Source: Brevundimonas goettingensis (GTDB lineage Bacteria; Pseudomonadota; Alphaproteobacteria; Caulobacterales; Caulobacteraceae). Taken from it: DNA of 64,000 nt. The notes beneath the pieces were generated by a model. The model was not told the origin of the DNA. It did not search any database and saw nothing but the letters and a program-made list of their open reading frames with translations. The stretch is from positions 2,899,001 to 2,963,000 of the forward strand of contig NZ_CP062222.1 in NCBI RefSeq assembly GCF_017487405.1, read 5' to 3'. Below, piece after piece: positions 9,992 to 18,898 of this stretch; position 1 is the first letter of the stretch, and every line of letters starts with the position of its first letter. The position numbers and the translations under genes were made by a program.

Positions 9992-11299
9992 TCAGCTCAG
10001 GGCGGCGACGACCGCCTCGATCCGTTTACGGATATCCGGCACGGCGATGGTCTCCCAGAAGGCCGCCCGCGCCGGAGGACCGAGGACGAACAGCGAAGGG
10101 TCCGGCGTCCCGTCGGCGTGCAGCACCCGCCCGGCGGCGTCGAGCTCCAGCCCCAGCCGCAGCGGGTCCATCCGCGCCCGGCCGCTCCGGATCAGCGGCG
10201 CCGTCAGCGGATCGGTCGCCGCCGAATGGCCCGGCCCGGTGCAGTCGATCATCCAGGCGGCGGTCAGGGGCGCGGCGACGCCTCCTCCGCGTGGGGACCA
10301 GTGGACCGTCACGGCGTCCGGGCCGCACTCGACCCGGCCCAGCCGCCCGGCCAGAACGCTCAGCCGCCCGGCCGCCTTCAGGGCGTCCAGCGCATGGCCG
10401 ATCCGGGCCGCGATCCGGTGGCGATGGACGTCCCACCAGGGCCGCAGGTGCCGCACCATCCGGGCGCGCTGGTCGGGCGTCGCGGCGATCCAGAGATCGG
10501 CCGTGATCGGACGATAGGCCTCCATCACGCAGCGCCAGCACCCCTGCCGGGCCAGGGCGCGCACCGCCTTGAGCCGCCGCGACAGCGGACCGGACAGGGC
10601 CTCGGGCGGCAGGGGCGTCGGGGTGTCCGGAAACAGATTATGCGGCCTGGGCATCAGCGCCCGCCGAGACACGGCCGTCGCCTTGCCGATCCAGCCGCGC
10701 GCGACGAGCACCTGAACCATATCGACCATGGTCAGGCCCGTGCCGACAATGACGATGTCGTCCGCGAGGCCGATCCGGTCCAGCGCCCCCGGCGCCCAGG
10801 GATCGCCGATGATCCGGTCACCGCGAGCGTCACCCGCGTTGGGCGCCGGATTGCCGGTGCACAGGACGACCGTATCGGCCTCGAGGGCCTCGCCGTCCGA
10901 CAGGATCAGGCGGGAAGGCGTCACAGCGGCGACGCTCGCCACCCGGCGCTCGATCAGCCCCGGATGGGCGGCTTCCACCGCCGCCAGCCGGGCGCGGACA
11001 TAGTCGCCATAGACCTTGCGCGGAGCGAAGTCGGAGGGCTCGCCCAGCTCGGGCCGGTTGGCCTTCAGCCAGTCGACGAAGTCGTCGGGCCGCCCCTCGA
11101 CCGCCGTCATCCGGTTGGACCGGACGTTGAGCAGATGGCCCTCGAACGGGGTCGAGTAGGCGACGCCGAGACCGACCTCTGGCGTGGAATTGATGAGGAC
11201 CGAAGGCAGGCCGCTCTCGGCCAGCCGGGCGGCCAGCATGGCGCCGGAAAACCCGCCGCCGACGATCGCGATCCGCTTCTCAGACTCAGTCACGACCAC
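9992..11299 (-). CDS. FAD/NAD(P)-binding oxidoreductase
   Basis: 435 residues. A Rossmann dinucleotide-binding site lies at the N-terminus (IAIVGGGFSGAMLAARL, residues 10-26), followed by the GVAYSTPFEGHLLNVRS segment typical of the NAD_binding_9 family of FAD-dependent proteins. A second nucleotide site, DIVIVGTGLTMVDM, sits mid-protein. The start is GTG; a second GTG two codons on is an alternative. Substrate is unknown; relatives occur with biosynthetic or siderophore genes but none is adjacent. Cytosolic. Confidence 0.8.
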   Translation of the reverse strand: MVVTESEKRIAIVGGGFSGAMLAARLAESGLPSVLINSTPEVGLGVAYSTPFEGHLLNVRSNRMTAVEGRPDDFVDWLKANRPELGEPSDFAPRKVYGDYVRARLAAVEAAHPGLIERRVASVAAVTPSRLILSDGEALEADTVVLCTGNPAPNAGDARGDRIIGDPWAPGALDRIGLADDIVIVGTGLTMVDMVQVLVARGWIGKATAVSRRALMPRPHNLFPDTPTPLPPEALSGPLSRRLKAVRALARQGCWRCVMEAYRPITADLWIAATPDQRARMVRHLRPWWDVHRHRIAARIGHALDALKAAGRLSVLAGRLGRVECGPDAVTVHWSPRGGGVAAPLTAAWMIDCTGPGHSAATDPLTAPLIRSGRARMDPLRLGLELDAAGRVLHADGTPDPSLFVLGPPARAAFWETIAVPDIRKRIEAVVAALS

Positions 11300-11365
11300 C
11301 CCGGCTCATGCCCCGGTTCTGGACCGGGTCGCCTGCGGCGTCAAACCGCAGGAGACGGCCGCAGC

Positions 11366-12862
11366 CTAGATTTCCTGATTGTAGTCGGTGACCCCGTGGG
11401 CGGCGAGGCGCGGCTTCATCTCCTGACGGAACAGGTCGCGCATGTCGTCGGCCGAGCGCATGCTCTCGACCACCACGACCATCTCCGGCTTGTTCGACGA
11501 AGCGCGGATCAGGACCCAGGAGCCGTCGTCCAGATGGACGCGGGCGCCGTTGACGGTGATCACCTCGACGATCTTGCGGCCCAGGATCGAACCGCCCGCG
11601 GCGAACAGGGCCTCGTATTCGGCGACCAGCTTTTCGAGCACCTGATATTTGGTCTCGTCCGGGCAGTGCGGCGACATGGTCAGCGAGGTCCAGGCGTCCG
11701 GCAGGGCCGTCTTCAGCTCCGACAGGCTCTTGCCCGGGTTGCGATCGAGCATGGCCAGGACGGCGCCGGCGGCGACGATGCCGTCGTCATAGCCGTGGCC
11801 CAGCGGCCCCGAGAGGAAGAAGTGGCCCGACTTCTCGAACCCGGCCAGGGCGCCCAGTTCGGCGGTCTTGCGCTTGATGTAGGAGTGACCGGTCTTCCAG
11901 TAGACGGTCGTGACGCCGTTGGCCTTGAGGACCTCGTCGGTCTTGTAGAGGCCCGTCGACTTCACATCGACGACGAAGGTCGCGTCCTTGTGGATCGCCG
12001 ACAGGTCGCGGGCCAGCATCAGGCCGATCTTGTCGGCGAAGATCTCTTCGCCCGTATTGTCGACCACGCCGCAGCGGTCGCCGTCGCCGTCGAAGCCCAG
12101 GGCGAGGTCGGCGCCCGTCTCCTTCACCTTCTCGGCCATCTGGACGAGCATGGCGTGATCTTCCGGGTTCGGATTGTATTTCGGGAAGGTATAGTCGAGC
12201 GACGTATCCATCTCGATGACCTCTGCGCCCATCAGGCGCAGGGCCTCGGGCGCGAAGACGCCGGCCGTGCCGTTGCCGCAGGCGCAGACCACCTTGAGCG
12301 GACGGGTCAGCTTCGTCTTGGCGGCGACATCGGCGATATATTGCTCGCGGAAGCCCTCGACGCGTTCCAGACGCCCGCCGGGGCGCGAGACGCCCTTGCC
12401 TTCCAGCACCAGGGTCTTCAGCCGGCCCATCTCGTCGGGACCAAAGGTCAGGGGCGGCTGGGCGCCCATCTTGACACCCGTCCAGCCGTTCTCGTTATGC
12501 GAGGCGGTGACCATGGCGACGCAGGGCGCGTTCAGGGCGAACTGGCCGTAATAGGCCATCGGCGACAGGGCCAGGCCGATGTCCAGCACCTCCATTCCGC
12601 CGTCCAGCAGACCCAGGATCAGGGCCTGTTTGACGCTGAGCGAATAGGACCGGAAGTCGTGACCGACAACGATGCGCGGCTGCACCCCGATCTCATGAAC
12701 ATAGGTGGCCAGCGCCAGGCCCAGGGCCTGAATGCCCAGCAGATTGATCTCTTTTTCCAGGATCCAGCGGGCGTCGTATTCACGGAAGCCGGTGGGCTTC
12801 ACCAGCGGGACCGTCTCGTAATCGGCCGTGTTCGGAACCAGATCCTGGCGAGGCTTCAACAT
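11366..12862 (-). CDS. Phosphomannomutase/phosphoglucomutase
   Basis: 498 residues counted from the ATG at 12862 (MLKPRQDL); an upstream in-frame ATG gives 15 more residues but overlaps the small gene ahead. The alpha-D-phosphohexomutase signatures are complete: TASHNENGWTG with phosphoserine Ser121, metal loop DGDGDR at about 258-263, and the C-terminal RASSNKPEM phosphate loop. It interconverts mannose or glucose 1- and 6-phosphates to feed exopolysaccharide and LPS sugars (AlgC/ManB type). A 25-residue membrane ORF lies 25 bp upstream on the same strand. Confidence 0.93.
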   Translation of the reverse strand: MLKPRQDLVPNTADYETVPLVKPTGFREYDARWILEKEINLLGIQALGLALATYVHEIGVQPRIVVGHDFRSYSLSVKQALILGLLDGGMEVLDIGLALSPMAYYGQFALNAPCVAMVTASHNENGWTGVKMGAQPPLTFGPDEMGRLKTLVLEGKGVSRPGGRLERVEGFREQYIADVAAKTKLTRPLKVVCACGNGTAGVFAPEALRLMGAEVIEMDTSLDYTFPKYNPNPEDHAMLVQMAEKVKETGADLALGFDGDGDRCGVVDNTGEEIFADKIGLMLARDLSAIHKDATFVVDVKSTGLYKTDEVLKANGVTTVYWKTGHSYIKRKTAELGALAGFEKSGHFFLSGPLGHGYDDGIVAAGAVLAMLDRNPGKSLSELKTALPDAWTSLTMSPHCPDETKYQVLEKLVAEYEALFAAGGSILGRKIVEVITVNGARVHLDDGSWVLIRASSNKPEMVVVVESMRSADDMRDLFRQEMKPRLAAHGVTDYNQEI

Positions 12863-12887
12863 TCGGGATTCCAAGGGAAAAGGGAGA

Positions 12888-12965
12888 TCAGGGCCAGACC
12901 AGCGCAAGCGACGTCATGGCCGCCGCACTCACAGCGGCCAGGATAAAGAACACGCGATCCGACAT
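12888..12965 (-). CDS. 25-residue single-pass membrane peptide
   Basis: A complete ATG-to-TGA frame gives 25 residues, MSDRVFFILAAVSAAAM and a further LALVWP end: one hydrophobic helix with a positive N-terminus. It ends 25 bp before the phosphohexomutase start, so the two could be cotranscribed. No strong ribosome site is visible. The amino-acid composition is not that of a random GC-rich frame, but the length keeps confidence modest. Confidence 0.45.
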   Translation of the reverse strand: MSDRVFFILAAVSAAAMTSLALVWP

Positions 12966-13143
12966 GGGCGAAGCTATAGCGAGAGCCTGCGCGGGGAACA
13001 ACCGGTGAAGCCGCGACCTATCACTGTTCATCAATCCGTCACGCTCGCCGCTTGACCCTCGCCGGACCCCGTCCTAGGCCGAGGGTCCAGAAAATTCCAA
13101 ATCGCGCGGTCGGCTCCCCTCCGGCTCGACGCCGGAGCCGACC

Positions 13144-13857
13144 ATGCCCCGTCTGATCCTTCTCCGTCACGGCCAGAGCCAGTGGAACCTGGAGAACCGC
13201 TTTACCGGCTGGGTCGATGTCGATCTGACGGCCGAGGGCGAGGCCCAGGCGCGGCGGGGCGGCGAGCTGATCGCGGAAGCCGGCTTCAAGCCAGCGGTGA
13301 TGTTCACCTCGGTTCTGACGCGCGCGAAACGCACCGGCGCCATCGCCCTGCAGTCGGCCGGACTGAAGGACGTGCCGACGATCGAGGACTGGCGGTTGAA
13401 CGAGCGCCACTACGGCGGCCTGACCGGGCTGGACAAGGCCGAGACGGCGAAGCTGCACGGCGAGGATCAGGTCAAGGTCTGGCGCCGCAGCTACGATGTG
13501 CCGCCCCCGCCCCTGGCCCCCGGCGGCGAATGGGACTTTACCGCCGACCCGCGCTACGCCGGTCAGGACATCCCCGACACCGAGAGCCTGAAGACCACGC
13601 TCGACCGCGTCCTGCCCTACTGGAACAGCGCCATCGCTCCCCGCCTTGAAGCCGGAGAGGACGTGCTGATCGCCGCCCACGGCAATTCGCTGCGCGCCAT
13701 CGTCAAACACCTGTTCGACGTACCCGACGACAAGATCGTCGGGGTCGAGATTCCGACCGGCAATCCGCTGGAAATCGACCTGGACGCCGAGCTGAAGCCG
13801 GTCTCGGCGCGCTACCTTGACGCGGGACGGGCCGAAAGCCTGCCGGCCATCGCGTGA
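13144..13857 (+). CDS. gpmA: 2,3-bisphosphoglycerate-dependent phosphoglycerate mutase
   Basis: 237 residues, standard for dPGM. The phosphohistidine is His9 in LRHGQSQWN, followed by NRFTGWVDVDL; Arg60, Glu87 (NERHYGGL) and His179 (AAHGNS) complete the active site. It interconverts 3- and 2-phosphoglycerate in glycolysis and gluconeogenesis. Start ATG follows a GGAGCCGACC leader. Its last codons overlap the next gene's GTG (GTGA), so the two are coupled. A GC-rich hairpin in the leader (GGCTCC near 13109 and GGAGCC near 13134) is visible. Confidence 0.96.
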   Translation: MPRLILLRHGQSQWNLENRFTGWVDVDLTAEGEAQARRGGELIAEAGFKPAVMFTSVLTRAKRTGAIALQSAGLKDVPTIEDWRLNERHYGGLTGLDKAETAKLHGEDQVKVWRRSYDVPPPPLAPGGEWDFTADPRYAGQDIPDTESLKTTLDRVLPYWNSAIAPRLEAGEDVLIAAHGNSLRAIVKHLFDVPDDKIVGVEIPTGNPLEIDLDAELKPVSARYLDAGRAESLPAIA

Positions 13858-14486
13858 CCGCTTCGGAGGCAGACGACGCCCGTTTCATGGCCCAGGCCAT
13901 CGCACTGGCCATGGGGCGGATGGGCGAGACCTGGCCGAACCCCGCCGTCGGCTGCGTCATCGTCAAGGACGGACGCGTGTTGTCGGAAGCCGCCACGGCG
14001 CCCGGCGGCCGGCCTCATGCCGAAGAACAGGCCGTTCCCGCTGCCGGTCCGGACGTCGCCGGATCGACAGCCTATGTGACACTGGAGCCCTGCGGCGCAC
14101 GATCGTCCGGACGCCAGTCCTGCGCCCACTATCTGGCCGAGGCCGGGGTGGCCCGCGTGGTGGTGGCCTGCCTTGACCCCTCGCCCTTCGCCTCGGGCCG
14201 CGGCACCGAACGGCTGCGTCAGGCCGGGCTGACCGTCGAAACCGGCCTGATGTGCGACGAGGGCAAGGTGCTGTGCGAGGGTTTCCTGCACCGTCTGGAG
14301 ACCGGCCGGCCGATGGTCCGCATCAGCGAGGACGGCCAGGGCTTCGACGCCCGCTTCGTCGCCTCGCCACGCGCCGATCTCGTGACCGAGCTCAAGCGGC
14401 TGGGCGAGGCGGGCTACACCCGTCTGTGGACCGGGCCCGGCGAACTGGCGGACGCCCTGGCGGAGCAGGGCCTGCTGACGTCCTGA
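13854..14486 (+). CDS. RibD-like deaminase domain protein (reductase domain missing)
   Basis: 210 residues with GTG start inside the gpmA stop. The zinc-dependent cytidine-deaminase fold of RibD is complete: WPNPAVGCVIVKDG, then HAEE (His55, Glu57) and the two zinc cysteines Cys80 (LEPCGARS) and Cys90. RibD performs pyrimidine deamination in riboflavin synthesis and normally has a second reductase domain of about 200 residues. Here only about 65 residues follow, resembling a degraded tail. It may be a stand-alone deaminase or a truncated relict; translational coupling to gpmA is unusual. Confidence 0.8.
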   Translation: MTASEADDARFMAQAIALAMGRMGETWPNPAVGCVIVKDGRVLSEAATAPGGRPHAEEQAVPAAGPDVAGSTAYVTLEPCGARSSGRQSCAHYLAEAGVARVVVACLDPSPFASGRGTERLRQAGLTVETGLMCDEGKVLCEGFLHRLETGRPMVRISEDGQGFDARFVASPRADLVTELKRLGEAGYTRLWTGPGELADALAEQGLLTS

Positions 14487-14606
14487 GGGGCCTACCGCCT
14501 GACTGACCGGCGTTCAGTTTCTGGTGCGCCTACGGACAGTATCCGGCCGGACGAAACCTCGGTTTTCTCAAGGCTTCCTTAAGCGCGCGAGCGGATATTG
14601 GGCGAC

Positions 14607-15875
14607 ATGGGAGCCCTGTCAGAGGAACAACTTCGCAAGCGGATCAGCCAGCAAGAGCTGAACGTCATCTGCGCCAGACACGACCGCCTGTGGCAGGCGC
14701 GGCCGGGCGGAGCGCGTGCGGTCTTCGCCTGGATGGATCTCTCGGGCCTCGATCTCAGCGGCCGCAATCTCACCGACGCCGACTTCTCCGCCGCCGAAAT
14801 GCGCGGCTGCGACCTGACCGGCTGCAAGCTGGATAACGCCACCTTCTTCGGCAGCGACATGCAGGAAGCCATTCTGGTCGACGCCAGCTTGAGGCGCGCA
14901 GACCTGCGCGGCGCCTGTCTGCGCGGCGCCGACCTGTCGGGCGCCGACCTGTTCGAGGCCGATCTGCGCGAAGGCACCCTGGCCACGGCCAACGCCAGGG
15001 ACGGCTTTCGTATCGTCGAGCCGAAGCGCAATCAGACCCAGGCCCAAGGCGCCTGTCTGGCCGGCGCCAATCTGCAGCGGTCGCGCCTGTCGGGCGTCGC
15101 GGCCCAATCGGCGGACTTCTCCGACGCCATCATGAAGGACTGCAAGCTGGTCCGGGCCAATCTGAAATCGGCCAATTTCCGGGGCGCGGATCTGGCGGGC
15201 GCAGACCTGTCGGGCGCAGACCTGACCGGCGCCGACCTGCGCGACGCCGTCCTGGTCGGGATCACCGCCACCATGTGGCGCGCCGACGGCGCCAATATGG
15301 ACGGCGCCCTGACAGACAAGGCCTCGGCCGGCGCGCCGGTGGCCAGGATGCCCGCCGCCGACATGCTTCACGAGCACGCGGTCTGGTGCGAAAGCGGCGG
15401 CGCCAAGGGACAACCGTCTGTGTTCGACGGCGTCGACCTGCGCGGCCTGGGCTCGATCACCGGCCTGAACCTGACGGCCCTGTCGGCCAAGGGCGGCGTC
15501 TTCTACGGCCTCGACATGGAGGGCGTTCAGCTTCAGGGCGCCCAGCTCCAGGGGGCCGACCTGCGCTCGACCAAGCTGCGGCGCGCCGACCTGCGCGGCG
15601 CCCGGCTGAACGGGGCGCGTCTCGGCGGGGCGGATCTGCGCGAGGCCCAGCTGGGCCCGCTGATGCTTGGCCCCGACCGTCTTCTGCCTGCTGACCTGAC
15701 CGGCGCCTCGCTGCGCGGCGCCGACCTGTCGGGCGCCGACCTGCGGCGCGCCATCCTTTGCGACGCCGACCTCAGCCGGGCCAGTCTGCACGGCGCTCAC
15801 GCCCGGCTCGCTGACTTCACCGGCGCGACCCTGATCGGGACGCGCGGCTATGATCCGAAGGATCACGCCGCATGA
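14607..15875 (+). CDS. Pentapeptide-repeat protein (first of a tandem pair)
   Basis: 422 residues from the ATG at 14607 (an upstream TTG adds three). Two beta-helical tracts of A(D/N)LxG repeats, such as [16 protein letters not shown] and [16 protein letters not shown], occupy about residues 45-245 and 285-410. They are separated by a non-repeat linker containing HEHAVWCESGGAKGQPSVFD. No signal peptide is seen, so it is cytosolic. The next gene overlaps by four bases (ATGA) and encodes a clear paralogue with the same layout. Pentapeptide helices can mimic DNA or act as scaffolds; no function is known here. Confidence 0.85.
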   Translation: MGALSEEQLRKRISQQELNVICARHDRLWQARPGGARAVFAWMDLSGLDLSGRNLTDADFSAAEMRGCDLTGCKLDNATFFGSDMQEAILVDASLRRADLRGACLRGADLSGADLFEADLREGTLATANARDGFRIVEPKRNQTQAQGACLAGANLQRSRLSGVAAQSADFSDAIMKDCKLVRANLKSANFRGADLAGADLSGADLTGADLRDAVLVGITATMWRADGANMDGALTDKASAGAPVARMPAADMLHEHAVWCESGGAKGQPSVFDGVDLRGLGSITGLNLTALSAKGGVFYGLDMEGVQLQGAQLQGADLRSTKLRRADLRGARLNGARLGGADLREAQLGPLMLGPDRLLPADLTGASLRGADLSGADLRRAILCDADLSRASLHGAHARLADFTGATLIGTRGYDPKDHAA

Positions 15876-17122
15876 CCGTCGCCCGCCGCAAACTGGCGCA
15901 GGGTGACCTGGACGTGCTGATGGCCGCCCACGCCCGCTTCGTCGAGGGCAAGGCCAACGGTCGCCGGCTGTCGATGAAATTCATGGACCTGACCGGGCTG
16001 GATCTCAGTGGTCGCCTGCTGGACGACGCCGACTTCACCGGCTCTTCGCTGGAGAATGCAAAGCTGAAGGGCGCCCGGATGGAACGGGCCATCCTGTTCG
16101 GCTGCGACCTGCGCGGCGCCGATTTGTCCGACACCATACTGATCCGCGCCGACATCCGCGGCGTCTGCCTGCAGGGCGCCAGTCTGGAAAACGCCGACCT
16201 GACCCAGGCCGACTTCCGCGAGGGCGTCATCGCCGTTCCGCACGCGACGCAAGGGTTGTCCGAGGTCAAGCACGAGAAACGCACCGGTCTGGCCGACGGG
16301 GCCAGCTTCGCCGGCGCCACCCTTGACGGGTCGCGCTTCGACGGGGTCAGCGCGCACAAGGCCGATTTCACCGACTGTTCGATGCGCGGCGCCGTCCTGA
16401 CCCGCGCCAATCTGAAGGACGCCGACCTGTCCGGCGCCATGCTGGAGAACGCCCAGGTCTCGGGCGCCAACCTGGCCGGCGCCCGACTGATCGGCGCCGA
16501 TCTGTCGGGCGTGAAGATGGAAGCCGCCCGGCTGGACAAGACCGACCTTTCCGGAAGCCTGAGAGCCCCCTCGGCGCCGGCGGTCGAGCGCGCCGAGGCC
16601 CTGATGACCCTGGCGCTGGACGCCAACGCCTGGGCCGAGAGCGGCGGCGTTCTGGGCTTGCCCGCGGTGTTCGACGGCGAGGACCTGCGCCCGCTCGGCA
16701 CGCGACTGAACACGCTGAAACTGCCCGCCCTGAGCGCCCGGGGCGCCTGTATGGTCGGGATGGATCTGAGGGGCGTGGCGCTTCAGGGCGCCAATCTGGA
16801 AAAGGCCGATCTGCGCGGCGCCGACCTGTCGGGCGCGGATCTGCGTGGCGCCCGCCTGATCGGGGCCCTGCTCAACAAGGCCAATCTGACCGGCGCCCAG
16901 CTGGGGCCCCTGCCCATGGGCGGCGGGCGGTCCCTGCCTTCGACCCTGGCCGACAGCCGCCTGCGCTACGCCTGTTTGAGAAATGTCGATCTGGGTCGCG
17001 CCTGTATGGATCGGGTCGACCTGTCCGGCGCCGACCTGCGCGGGGCCAATCTGCAGGGCGTGACCTTCAAGGACGCCCGTGTGGACCACACCAACGGCAT
17101 CGCCGCCGTCGAAGCCGCATAA
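15872..17122 (+). CDS. Pentapeptide-repeat protein (second of a tandem pair)
   Basis: 416 residues, starting in the ATGA overlap. Same architecture as its upstream neighbour: a short helical head ([15 protein letters not shown]), a first pentapeptide tract, a linker containing [20 protein letters not shown], and a second tract. The aligned linkers (ES-GG then VFDG-DLR) show descent by tandem duplication of a whole gene. A strong rho-independent terminator follows three bases after the stop, so the two genes end one transcription unit. Confidence 0.85.
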   Translation: MTVARRKLAQGDLDVLMAAHARFVEGKANGRRLSMKFMDLTGLDLSGRLLDDADFTGSSLENAKLKGARMERAILFGCDLRGADLSDTILIRADIRGVCLQGASLENADLTQADFREGVIAVPHATQGLSEVKHEKRTGLADGASFAGATLDGSRFDGVSAHKADFTDCSMRGAVLTRANLKDADLSGAMLENAQVSGANLAGARLIGADLSGVKMEAARLDKTDLSGSLRAPSAPAVERAEALMTLALDANAWAESGGVLGLPAVFDGEDLRPLGTRLNTLKLPALSARGACMVGMDLRGVALQGANLEKADLRGADLSGADLRGARLIGALLNKANLTGAQLGPLPMGGGRSLPSTLADSRLRYACLRNVDLGRACMDRVDLSGADLRGANLQGVTFKDARVDHTNGIAAVEAA

Positions 17123-17124
17123 AA

Positions 17125-17153
17125 AAGGGCGACGCAAACGCGTCGCCCTTTTC
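17125..17153 (+). terminator. Rho-independent terminator after pentapeptide genes
   Basis: An 11-bp perfect stem (AAGGGCGACGC with GCGTCGCCCTT) closes on the loop AAAC and is followed by TTC. The A-run before it makes it usable from the opposite strand too, where hsp20 converges. Confidence 0.9.
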
Positions 17154-17165
17154 ATTCCTTTTGGC

Positions 17166-17199
17166 CTATCGTTCGCGACGCGGTCGCTCACTGCTTGAG
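17166..17199 (+). repeat. 34-bp dispersed repeat, copy B
   Basis: Starts CTATCGTTCGCGACG and ends TGCTTGAG; 32/34 identical to copies A and C. It lies between the convergent pentapeptide and hsp20 genes. Confidence 0.8.
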
Positions 17200-17218
17200 G
17201 CCAGGTGTCGCGCTGCGC

Positions 17219-17701
17219 TTAAGCGGCGGCGGCTTCGCCTTGGATCAGCGGCGTCTTGCCCTCGGTTTTGGGGGCCGTGCCGATCTCGATGCGGCGGGGC
17301 TTGAGGGCCTCGGGCAGCTCGCGCTTCAGGCTGATGGCGAGCAGGCCGTTGTCGAGGTTCGCATCCGTCACAACGACATAGTCGGCCAGCTGGAAGCGGC
17401 GTTCGAAGTCGCGCTCGGCCAGGCCGCGATGCAGATAGGTCTTCTGCGGCGCGGTGTCGTCGTTGGCGGTCTTGCGGCCGGTGACGGTCAGCAGGTTTTC
17501 CTTGACCTCGATGTTCAGCTCTTCGGGCTTGAAGCCGGCGACGGCGATCTCGACGCGATAGGCGTTCTCGGCCGTCGTCTCGATATTGTAGGGCGGCCAG
17601 CCGGCGGCCTCGCTGGTGCGCGCGGCGCTTTCCAGCTGGCGGGCCAGACGGTCGAAGCCGACGGCCGAACGATAGAGGGGGGTGAAGTCGATGGTACGCA
17701 T
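17219..17701 (-). CDS. Small heat-shock protein, Hsp20/IbpA family
   Basis: 160 residues from the ATG at 17701, preceded by AGGAGA at proper spacing. The alpha-crystallin domain runs from about residue 38 (YNIETTAENAYRVEIAVAGF) to about 130, with GLLAISLKRELPE as the conserved C-terminal strand. ATP-independent holdase that keeps unfolded proteins soluble. Start MRTIDFTPLYRSAVGFDRL is typical of alphaproteobacterial IbpA-like class A members. Regulation is visible: a predicted RpoH promoter at 17835-17862 and a ROSE-type RNA thermometer masking the ribosome site. Confidence 0.95.
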   Translation of the reverse strand: MRTIDFTPLYRSAVGFDRLARQLESAARTSEAAGWPPYNIETTAENAYRVEIAVAGFKPEELNIEVKENLLTVTGRKTANDDTAPQKTYLHRGLAERDFERRFQLADYVVVTDANLDNGLLAISLKRELPEALKPRRIEIGTAPKTEGKTPLIQGEAAAA

Positions 17702-17790
17702 GTCGATCTCCTGATGATCAGCAAGATGGAGCTGCTCCGCGTTTTGCCCGGAGCCGCCTTGGGTGGTCAGGTCCGCGGTCCCGATTGGGC
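17702..17790 (-). promoter_or_regulatory. ROSE-type RNA thermometer in hsp20 leader
   Basis: Read on the minus strand, UUGCUGA (17724-17718) can pair with UCAGGAG (17714-17708), which contains the ribosome site, across a three-base loop. The pairing includes the G opposite G that is the hallmark of the ROSE UYGCU/AGGA hairpin. An upstream hairpin GCTCCG/CGGAGC lies at about 17735-17755. ROSE elements melt at heat-shock temperature to expose the ribosome site and are classical for rhizobial and other hsp20 genes. The right boundary is approximate. Confidence 0.7.
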
Positions 17791-17834
17791 CCCGAGGGTC
17801 TGAGAAGGCCCGGTGATCGGCGCCTTCGCTACCG

Positions 17835-17862
17835 ATGTGGGATGCGGTTTCGGGCGCGCAAG
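17835..17862 (-). promoter_or_regulatory. Predicted RpoH (sigma-32) promoter of hsp20
   Basis: On the minus strand CTTG (17862-17859), a 17-base spacer and CCCACAT (17841-17835) fit the heat-shock sigma consensus CTTG-N17-CCCAxxT. The start of transcription would fall near 17828, giving a leader of about 127 bases, the right size for a ROSE element. Confidence 0.55.
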
Positions 17863-17944
17863 GGGGACGGATTTCCGGACGTTTCGTCGCCTTGCTTCGG
17901 CCACCCGAGCGGTTAGGGATGGCGGAACCCTTCTGGAGACGACC

Positions 17945-18757
17945 ATGCGCCTGATCGCCCTTGCCCTCTCGGCCGCCCTGCCTCTCGCCGCAATGTCGGC
18001 CCCGGTTCTGGCCCAGGACGCGCCGAGCGTCGGCGAGACCCCGGCCCAGCGCGCAGCGCGCCGCGCGGCCATGCCGCCGCCGGTGCTGCAGGAGGACGAG
18101 GCGCTTCAGTCCGCGATCGGATCGTCGACCCGCCCCGCCGCCGACCTCGCCCGCGACGGCCAGCGCCATCCGCTGGAGACCCTGACCTTCTGGGGCCTGA
18201 CGCCCGGTCTGACGGTGATCGAGATCGAGCCCGGCTCGGCCAGCTGGTGGCGTCACATCCTGGAGCCCTATGCCGCCGCGACCGGCGGAACCTATGTCCC
18301 GGTCGGCAAGCCGCTGGAGGGGATGGGCGTCGCCGACGGGACTGCCGACATGGTCGTGGTGGCCCGCGCCTTCCACAATTGGGCCCGCGACGGCCGCACC
18401 GAGCCCTATCTGGCGGCCTTCTTCAAGGCGCTGAAGCCCGGCGGGATCCTGGCCATCGAACAGCATCGCAGCGCCGAGGGCCTGAACGTCGCGACCACGG
18501 CGCCCACCGGCTATGTGCCCGAAAGCTACGTCATTCGCGCCGCCCAGGCCGCCGGCTTCGTGCTGGAGGCGCGCAGCGAGGTGAACGCCAATGCGAAGGA
18601 CGACCACGACCATCCGTTCGGGGTCTGGAGCCTGCAGCCTGTGCGCCAGTCGCAGGCGCGCGACGGAACCGGCGCCCTGACCCCCGCGCAGAGGGCGGAA
18701 CTGGACGCCGTCGGCGAGAGCGACCGCATGACCCTGCGCTTCAGAAAGCCGTTCTGA
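17945..18757 (+). CDS. Exported methyltransferase-like protein (COG4798 type)
   Basis: 270 residues from the ATG at 17945. MRLIALALSAALPLAAMSAP then VLAQ is a classical Sec signal with AQD cleavage. The mature part has a Rossmann-type class I SAM methyltransferase layout: motif I-like GLTVIEIEPGSASWW, then an ADMVVVARAFHNW acidic strand and LKPGGILAIEQHR. This is the predicted methyltransferase family COG4798. Export is puzzling because SAM is not expected in the periplasm. A paralogue follows 141 bp downstream. Both share NANAKDDHDHPFG-like and ESDRMTL-FRKP ends. Confidence 0.8.
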   Translation: MRLIALALSAALPLAAMSAPVLAQDAPSVGETPAQRAARRAAMPPPVLQEDEALQSAIGSSTRPAADLARDGQRHPLETLTFWGLTPGLTVIEIEPGSASWWRHILEPYAAATGGTYVPVGKPLEGMGVADGTADMVVVARAFHNWARDGRTEPYLAAFFKALKPGGILAIEQHRSAEGLNVATTAPTGYVPESYVIRAAQAAGFVLEARSEVNANAKDDHDHPFGVWSLQPVRQSQARDGTGALTPAQRAELDAVGESDRMTLRFRKPF

Positions 18758-18898
18758 GGCGACCGTCCCCGAGGCGGCGATCACGCCTTCGCGTGCGGCT
18801 TTGACGACCGCGACGAAGCCCGTTAAGCCCGTTCAACCCGAGCAGGGCCGCAAGGTCCAGGACCGTACGGTTTGGGGGCGGCTCGGGGGGAGACCCTT

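Noticed and set aside
10118..12946. 942-codon plus-strand frame opposite the oxidoreductase and phosphohexomutase
   Set aside because: Composition is Arg/Gly/His/Gln-biased with no domain, and both minus-strand genes have full motifs.
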